A DNA stretch of 64,000 nucleotides, from contig CAUWAG010000010.1 of NCBI GenBank assembly GCA_963556695.1, positions 5,704,001 to 5,768,000 of the forward strand, in the 5' to 3' direction. How positions within the stretch are numbered: position 1 is the first letter of the stretch; every line of letters starts with the position of its first letter. This document shows, one piece after another, positions 57,345 through 64,000 of the stretch. Origin of the DNA: Anthostomella pinea (lineage: Eukaryota > Ascomycota > Sordariomycetes > Xylariales > Xylariaceae). The notes beneath the pieces were generated by a model. That model saw only the letters and a list, made by a program, of their open reading frames with translations. It searched no databases and was not told the origin of the DNA. Made by a program: the position numbers and the translations under genes.

Positions 57345-59515
57345 TTAGTCAACCTCCTCCATAGCGCTGTCACCAGTCTCGGCGGCAGCGGTGTCGGCGG
57401 TAGCAGGAGACTCCTCAACCTCGGCCTCCTCATCCAGGTTCAGACCCAGGGAGACGAGCTTGTGGATACGCTCAGCGAAACCGGCGGGCTCCTCAATGGT
57501 GAAACCAGAGACAAGCAGCGAGGTCTCGAAGAGCAGCTGGGTGATAGACTTGACAGTCTTGTCATTCTCGCCGTCATTCTCGACCTTCTTCTTGAGCTCC
57601 TTGACAATGGGAGACTTGGGGGAGATCTCGAAAGTCTTCTTTGAGGCCATGTAGCTGCTCATGGAGGTGTCACGGAGAGCCTGGGCTTTCATGATACGCT
57701 CCATGTTGGCGGACCAACCAAACTGACCAGTGCGGATAGCGCAAGGGGCGCCGACCAGCTTGTGGGAAACGACGACCTTCTCAACCTTGTCGCCAAGGAC
57801 GTTCTTGAGAGCCTTGGTGAGCTCCTCGAACTCCTTCTCCTCGGCCTCACGAGCCTTCTTCTCCTCCTCGGTCTCCTCAATGTCGAAGTCCTTGGTAATG
57901 TCGACAAGCTTCTTGCTCTCGAACTCCTTCAGCTGGGTCATGGCATACTCGTCGATGGGGTCAACCAGGAACAGAACCTCGAAGTCCTTCGCCTTGAGGG
58001 CGTCCAAGAAGGGGGACTTCTGGACGGCTTTGAGAGACTCGCCGGTGATGTAGTACATGTTCTTCTGGTGCTCGGGCATGCGAGTGACATAGTCCGAGAG
58101 GGAGGTCATCTCGTCACCAGACTTGGTCGAGTGGAAGCGCAGGAGCTTGGCCAGCTGAGGTCGGTTCTGGGAGTCCTCGTGGATACCCAGCTTCAGGTTC
58201 TTGGCAAAGGCGCTGTAGAACTTGTCGAACTGCTCCTTGTCCTCGGAGATCTCAGTGAACAGCTCAAGAGCCTTCTTGACAATGTTCTTCTTGATGACCT
58301 TCATGATCTTGTTCTGTTGCAGGGTCTCACGAGACAGGTTGAGGGGAAGATCCTCAGAGTCGACAACACCCTTGACGAAGCTGAGCCACTCGGGAATGAG
58401 GTCAGTGGCGTCGTCAGTGATGAAGACACGGCGAACGTAGAGCTTGATGTTGTTCTTCGTCTTCTTGGTCTCGAACAGGTCGAAGGGAGCCCGCTTGGGA
58501 ACGTATAGGATGGCGCGGAACTCGAGCTGACCCTCGACAGAGAAGTGCTTGACGCCAAGGTGGTCCTCCCAGTCGTTGGAGAGGGACTTGTAGAAAGCAG
58601 CGTACTCCTCCTGGCTGATGTCTTGAGGGTTGCGGGTCCAGATAGGCTTCTGCTTGTTCAGCTCCTCCTCCTCGATAGAAGTCTCGGTGACCTTCTTGGT
58701 CTTCTTCTTCTTTTCCTTCTCCTCGTCCTCGTCGTCAACTTCCTCGATCTTGGGCTTCTTGTCGTCGTCGACCTCCTCAACGTCCTCAGCATCCTCATCG
58801 GGGACCTCCTTCTCGGTCTCCTTGGTGACGTGGAGGTAGATGGGGTACGAGATGAACTCAGAGTGCTTCTTGACAACCTCCTTGATCTTGCTCTCGTTCA
58901 GGTAGTCGGATTGCTCGTCCTTGAGGTGCAGGATGATCTTGCTACCACGGCCAAGGGGCTCACCCTCGGTGTCTTCCTTGACGACGAAAGTACCACCAGC
59001 AGCGGACTCCCAGATGTACTGCTCGTCATCGTTGTTCTTGGAGATGACAGTGACGCGGTCAGCGACGAGGTAGGCGGAGTAGAAACCGACACCGAACTGG
59101 CCAATCATGGAAACATCGGCACCGGCAGTGAGGGCCTCCATGAACTGCTTGGTACCAGATCGGGCGATTGTACCCAGGTTGTTGACAAGGTCCTGAAAGT
59201 CGAGTCAGTAAATGTTACGATGCTGGTGAGGCGAAGTGGAAAAGTGGAGGAACTCACAGCCTTGGTCATACCGATACCGGTATCACGGATAGTCAAGGTC
59301 TTGTTCTCCTTGTCGGGGATGATGTCAATTCGGAGGTCCTTGCAGGAGTCGAGCTTGCTCGGGTCGGACAAGGCCTCATATCGGATCTTGTCGAGGGCAT
59401 CGGAGGCGTTGGACACCAACTCTCTCAGGAAGATCTCTTTGTTCGAGTAGACAGTGTTGATGATGAGACCAAGGAGCTGAGAGATCTCAGCCTGGAACTC
59501 GAAGGTCTCCGACAT
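57345..59515 (-). CDS. HSP90: Heat shock protein 90
   Basis: ATP-dependent cytosolic chaperone for kinases, transcription factors and receptors. Exon 1 (59515-59258) encodes [20 protein letters not shown] through [12 protein letters not shown] 65-nt intron (59193-59257) leads to exon 2 (59192-57345), for 701 residues. The N-terminal GHKL ATPase motifs are present ([33 protein letters not shown]). A charged linker spans about residues 210-255 ([19 protein letters not shown]). The middle domain has [19 protein letters not shown], and the C-terminus ends MEEVD, the TPR co-chaperone docking motif of cytosolic forms. Codon use is strongly biased to C/G-ending codons, as expected of a highly expressed gene. 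A further intron in the 5' leader is possible. Confidence 0.98.
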
Positions 59516-60711
59516 CTTGGCGAATTGGATTGGTGAATTGGAAAAATCTGAGAAGCGGTAGCTGTTAGCCTGGGAATTGAACAAAGTCGCTGCGTGCGAT
59601 GATTGTGTGAGTAGATGTGCGTTTGGAAAGTGATTGGGAAGTGACTGGTGCACGGCGGGCCTGCAGAAAGTAGCAGGTGAAGCGTGGGGTGAGGTGAGCG
59701 ACAACGGTAGCGTAGCGGGTGGTTTTGGTGAAATGGGAAATCGGCAGTGGTGTGCAGGTGGAAGAGTTTTCGCGTGCACACATTCACCACTGCAGAGTTT
59801 GCAAAGGTGGTGCAGCGTGAATGGGATTGGAAGGGAGCTTGTCCTCTGGGAGAGTGAGGCAAGGCTGACGATTGCGGGGAGGAGCTTCACAGCACCGGTG
59901 CGATAAACAGAGCTGCCACGGGAGAGACTTACCAGAAGATGTCGATGGAAGAAGCTGGGGGTATCACGAGAGGTAGCTTGAGATGGCGCTGCACAAGAGG
60001 GATCGATCTTGAGAGGCGAAGAAGATGTTGATTTGGGATGGGTATGGAGAGTGGAAAATGGGAAAAGATGGAGAGAGAGGGAGTTGTCGAAGTCGAAGTG
60101 CGAAGCGGACGCAAAATATCAACTTGCTGCCAAAAGGGTCTGCCGAGTGCACGGACCATGGGACCATTGGTGCTGTCTGCCTGCAGGTGGGAGGTTTCTA
60201 TCGAATTCTACGGAATGGCAGCCGCAGCCCGGCGCCGTCCTCTCTGATTGGCCGGCTGCAGCTTAGCGCGGTGCCTCCACGGCAACCAGACTGCCAGAAT
60301 CAGCTGGAAGGAGCCCTGTTGATTGGGCAGCCGAATGCGGTAGCACTGAATGCCAGCAGCGCTGTTCTAGAACTCCCCACAGTGCTCCAGTACCCTCCAG
60401 TAGTAGTGTCTGGAGACTGCAGGTGGCAGGGCGAGGCGAACTGATGAGGCCATTGACCTCAGGCAACGAGGCAGATATTTGCTGGCAGTGGCAGCCTGAT
60501 GACTTCCACTAATAATTTACTACAAGGCAACGGCACACCACCAGCAGGTCTTTGCCCTTTCACCGCCCCGCTGCAAGGCACAAGGGTGATTGCTCGCACG
60601 CTTAGGCAGGCCACGGCACGCATAGGAACTGCAGACGCACGACAGAGGAGACGGTAAAGATTGGGCCAGGCTGAAGCCCAGATACAGCAGCGTTCTGTTG
60701 AACAGCGTGTA
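59516..60711. other. Hsp90 promoter and intergenic region
   Basis: The 5' flank of Hsp90. I looked for heat-shock elements (alternating GAA/TTC with 2-nt spacing) and found no perfect triplet; a GAATTC-containing stretch near 60195-60220 has the wrong spacing. No gene is seen. Confidence 0.5.
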
Positions 60712-61116
60712 TTATGGTTCATCTGGTTGATAACGTGTATTCTGGTGATTCTCATTAGAGTGTGTGTTTCTGAAGGATCTGCTGTCGTAAGCTGCAGGGC
60801 CCGAAATTGCCCTAGAGGCCCTGTTGGTGCACTGCCACTTCCCTGAACGCCACTGTGGCTTGCGTGCCATTTGACACGTTCCGGAAAAGAAGAGTTGATC
60901 AGAAATCAACACGAAAGGGTTGGGAGGACTGTTTGGGTTCTTTTCGAACTCATACAGGTAATCTTGCTCGCTCGTACGATGCAAGTGACGTTTGTGGAAT
61001 TTGCGCCCTCCATCGGGACCGGGTGGAGTGATCTCTGATAGTCTCGTGAGGTTGCGCACATCGTCCGGGTGCATGACAGCGTATTCCCAGGCTTCGTATT
61101 TTGACGATGAGCACAA
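60712..61116 (-). CDS. Unidentified open frame, partial or relic
   Basis: The minus-strand frame has no stop from about 61237 down to 60712 and reads like protein in its first part (KYEAWEYAVMHPDDVRNLTR, TSEQDYLYEFEKNPNSPPN). It lacks an initiating ATG at the left of this segment; the first in-frame ATG is the Met of AVMHPDD. The 3' third overlaps the dispersed repeat at 60826-60876 and turns Arg/Ser-rich. No family is recognised. It may be an exon, or a gene relic joined to repeat DNA. Confidence 0.28.
   Translation of the reverse strand: MCSSSKYEAWEYAVMHPDDVRNLTRLSEITPPGPDGGRKFHKRHLHRTSEQDYLYEFEKNPNSPPNPFVLISDQLFFSGTCQMARKPQWRSGKWQCTNRASRAISGPAAYDSRSFRNTHSNENHQNTRYQPDEP
60826..60876 (+). 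repeat. Dispersed repeat, copy B
   Basis: 51-bp match to the block at 52474-52522, sharing GGTGCACTGCCAC, CGCCAC and GCTTGCGTGCCATT in the same order and spacing. Confidence 0.6.
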
Positions 61117-61237
61117 CGTTCTTAGTGTGAACTGAACATTCCAAGGTATGTCAGGATGCTGCAGATAATGTAGGGAAGGAAAAGGAGTAAGTTTGGATGG
61201 AAACCTGAAGGGGTTGCAAGCTTTAGAAGAAAACCTT

Positions 61238-62015
61238 CGTCAACCTTATTGGCGAGGAGTCTGCATGCTCCCAAACTAGCAGATTGAGAGATGCATTTAT
61301 ATTTACATGGATTCATAGTATGCTCTTGACTTTGGCAATTTAAGGAATATTCTTTTCTTTTCGATTTATAACTGGAGCTTGTGAAAAAGCCATTATGGGT
61401 TCGGAGATACCTTCGTCTTTCTCTTATGAGTTACGAGAGGCATATAGGAAGACGCATCCTCGCGTAGCAAATCTCGCCATGTGAGGGTTCCTTTAATCAA
61501 TCATGCAAGCATGATCCGGGACCCAATCGAGACAATCCGTCCTTGCTCTGACGTGCCGTCGTACCCCAGGTTCTTCTAGTCAACCCCCTCTAGAGTCGGG
61601 AACTTATCTTTAGAAGATTGACCAACACCTTGTTATGACCAGACGTACTGAAATGATCGCGGGATAATGTTGTTATCTGTCTACCCTATGCGCAAGTTCC
61701 GTGCGTTCCGTGCGTTCCGCTGAGCTCATCATCCACAAGATACTGGTGTTTATATTGATTGGAGCAAGTAGACAGTGTCCCTTGTCGTCACATTACGATT
61801 CAAGAGATATATATCCGAAGGAGGGCATAATAAGGTTGAGCGTCATCCACTCGATTAATCAGTTGTGTAACGTCGAGTGAGGCTTTGAGTACAGTCCTAC
61901 CTAGTACATGGGCCAAGTGGACGTGAACACTATTCACGTATCCAGACCACAGCCCGAAGCTTGACGCAGGTGCCGCTATATAGCGAGCCATGAGAAATAG
62001 CTACTGACCTCCTAA
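61238..62015. other. Intergenic region
   Basis: No gene is recognised. It contains a direct repeat of GTGCGTTCC near 61698-61720. Confidence 0.4.
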
Positions 62016-63980
62016 TCATAATCCTTGTCGAACTCCTCGTCCGTTCATCCGCCGGTCGAGTTCCCCGTCCGTTTGTTCGCCCTCGATATCGCCACTCACC
62101 GCCTTCGGAATTCGTCGTCTCAACGCCTCCTTTGTGGAAATACCGCGTTCCATGCGTGCTCTTCTATCCCACGTCCTATTAATCCGAGCGGTATGTCCAT
62201 CAGGGGTATTTGCGTCACCAGCAAAAGCTATGGCGTCGCGTTCCTCGTCGGAGCCGTACGCGCTCTCCTCAAGGTTGCCGAGCGCTGACTCTGGATCCGC
62301 GCCGTATTCCAGGAGGACCGCCATCTTCTTGAACGAGGCCTTCCGAGTGCGTGCCGCCAGCACCAGCGGGGTGTTGCCGTCCGCGTCGCGCGCGTTGACG
62401 TTTTCCGGCTGCTTGTCCAGCAGCAGACGCAGGATCTTGGGCGATGCGTGGTAGGCGGCGACGTGGAGAGGCGTTGCCCCGAGGTTCTGCATGTTATCTC
62501 GGATCAAGACCGGCATGATCTCGTTGTAGTCAGATTCCTGGAGTACTCCTTGCCCAATGTTCTGGTCAATGAACATCCGAACGGTCTCTTCGTTATCCAA
62601 GGGCACACCGCGACGGTACGAGTCTTTGACGCCACCCAGGGCTTCGTGGAAGCACCTGGTCAGAAATGCCGCGGGCAGCTCCGGATGCATGCGCAGGATC
62701 AGCTTGGTTCAGTCGAGGAATATGTCGTCCCTCACCGAAAGCGACAGGCCACACGAGTCGGTGTGGCTAAAGACCCAGTTGTCCACAGGAACGCCTGCCT
62801 CTATGATTCGGTAGGCAACTTCTGGGAGCTTGTGTTCTAGAGCCCATATGAGGACGGATCGGCGCTGAGTGTCCCGGATCTGCAGATTAGGGCCGTGGCT
62901 GAGAAGGGTGTCTATAACGGCTTGGTTCTCTCGGCGCGTACATGCCCACATCAGGGGCGTGCTGTGCTGTAGCTGCTCACAGAGGGTATCGACGTGTGCG
63001 CCTTTTGCCAGTAGGCCTTGGACGATGGAGTTCATCCCAGTCAATGCAGCGAGGTGTAGGGGACAGACGACGGGATATTCGTCACTGATCGCTTCGTCAC
63101 TCTCCCAGTTTTCCGGGTCGTGGATGTCTATTGGTGGCTTTATGTATCTCGAGCAGTCGCAGCGCTCTAGCAGCCAGGACGCTACACCCTCGTGGCCGTT
63201 CAAAATGGCCAAGCCGAGGGCGTCGAGTACGAACGGGGCTTCCATGTTGCCGAAATGATAAAATTCAAGCACCTCTAGCTTAATAGTAGGAGACACGTGC
63301 GAAATCACTTTATAGAGTGGCTTCGTAGGGAGGCACAAATAGCCGGAAGCCACTGTCGATGAGGTCCCAGCATATTCGACGAGAAGCTGCACTATCTCGA
63401 GCGAGCCGCTGATAGCGGCCAAATGGATCGACTGGTGTAGGTTCTGTGGGTGCTGCAGACTGAGGTATCTCGGCCAGACAATTCTGGCAGCGTCGATTGC
63501 CTTTCGAGCAGTGCTGACAACACCCGCGGCCGCAGCCCACTGGAGGACTGATGCGGCGGGTATACGCGTGGGCAGCGGATCGGGGTAGCCTGCGAGCTCT
63601 CGCTCGTATCTCTCGTAATCCACGGAGTCTCCGTACATGTCTCGCAGCCCTTCCAAGTATTCGAGTGTGCTTTTTCTGCGTTTCTCGAGCTCCTCGCCGA
63701 ATTGCCAGTTGACTTCGTCGGGGAAGCAGCCACAGGAGGGCGTCGTGAATGGCCCTTCCCAGTACTCCGCGATTTCTTCGTTTTTGTCGTGGAACCATTT
63801 ATGTCGAAGCTGCCCTCCTTCCAATTGCGCCTTGTAGTGCAGTGCATCGGTGATGTAGAGTTGTGTCTCGAGCATCGCCCAAAGCATGTAGCACGTCCTT
63901 CCAAGGTTATAGACATCTTTAGGGTCGTGTAGATACTCGCTTGCTATTTTATACCAGACATCTGGTGGCAATCGAGTCAC
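62016..63980 (-). CDS. F-box/ankyrin-repeat protein, 5' partial, with in-frame TGA
   Basis: The frame enters from the right edge without an ATG: it opens TRLPPDVWYKIASEYLHDPKDVY, an F-box, right after a TAG/CAG that could be a splice acceptor, so the first exon probably lies beyond the window. Ankyrin-type repeats follow (NLHQSIHLAAISGSLEIVQL, VCPLHLAALTGMNSIVQGLL, STPLMWACTRRENQAVIDTL). A TGA at 62709-62711 stops the frame after RDDIFLD, but the same frame continues with HPELPAAFLTRC and further repeats (GATPLHVAAYHASPKILRLL, NTPLVLAARTRKASFKKM) to 62016. GTGAGG at about 62735 could start an in-frame intron of 33 or 57 nt ending at AAG or GAG, neither typical. Either the gene is split by a nonsense codon or it has a tiny odd intron. 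Such proteins are usually ubiquitin-ligase adaptors. Confidence 0.7.
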
Positions 63981-64000
63981 CTGGTCCTAGTTCAGGCATC

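Noticed and set aside
58545..59450. 301-residue plus-strand open frame
   Set aside because: Antisense to Hsp90; its Leu/Val/Asp-rich composition is the mirror of biased Hsp90 codons. The 57762-58508 frame is rejected for the same reason.
60190..60225. Possible heat-shock element upstream of Hsp90
   Set aside because: GAA and TTC units are present but spaced 0 or 4 nt apart rather than the 2 nt required.
1..64000. CRISPR arrays, prophage or bacterial operons
   Set aside because: No regularly spaced repeats and no bacterial gene style; introns and families are fungal throughout.

Overview
The window is nuclear DNA from a filamentous ascomycete (Pezizomycotina), read from the sequence alone. 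Genes are dense and lie on both strands. Introns are short (about 48-120 nt) with GT..AG borders and CTRAC-like branch sites. Characteristic fungal families are present: a HET-domain gene, a questin-oxidase-like gene, F-box/ankyrin genes, and an asparaginase with ankyrin repeats. I cannot name the genus. Nothing bacterial, viral or CRISPR-like is seen.

Layout, left to right. 0.5-4.7 kb (+): USP7/Ubp15-type deubiquitinase. 6.7-7.8 kb (-): SAM methyltransferase. 8.2-9.1 kb (-): F-box-like protein. 9.9-12.5 kb (-): secreted M28 glutamate-carboxypeptidase-like peptidase with seven introns. 13.7-16 kb: a small unknown gene, a solo LTR with a perfect 5-bp target duplication, and a tRNA-like Pol III unit. 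16.8-18.6 kb (-): questin-oxidase-like enzyme. 19.7-21.3 kb (+): two small unknown genes. 21.8-23.5 kb (-): asparaginase-ankyrin protein. 24.8-28.4 kb (-): WD-like/inositol polyphosphate 5-phosphatase. 29.5-31.8 kb: two small unknown genes. 32.5-33.8 kb (+): SRPK-like kinase. 34.3-35.1 kb (-) and 35.4-37.2 kb (+): a divergent pair of a coiled PPxY protein and a CID/RS-domain RNA-processing factor. 37.4-39.5 kb (-): decayed HET gene. 40.0-41.6 kb (-): ECM33-like membrane protein with an in-frame stop. 42.9-44.0 kb (-): short-chain dehydrogenase. 45.7-48.7 kb (-): transportin (Kap104). 48.7-52.9 kb: gene-poor, with a 140-bp LTR/TRIM-like element. 52.9-54.3 kb (-): broken multicopper oxidase. 57.3-59.5 kb (-): Hsp90. 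62.0-64 kb (-): partial F-box/ankyrin gene with an in-frame stop.

There is no operon-like pathway or biosynthetic cluster. Conserved cellular genes (deubiquitinase, 5-phosphatase, CID factor, transportin, Hsp90) are intact. The lesions fall in accessory genes: HET, multicopper oxidase, and possibly the ECM33-like, F-box/ankyrin and 20.7-kb genes. The clearest unreported signals are this split between intact core and decaying accessory genes, the two LTR-like insertions with exact target duplications, and the intron-bearing tRNA-like unit. I found no convincing new multi-gene system.
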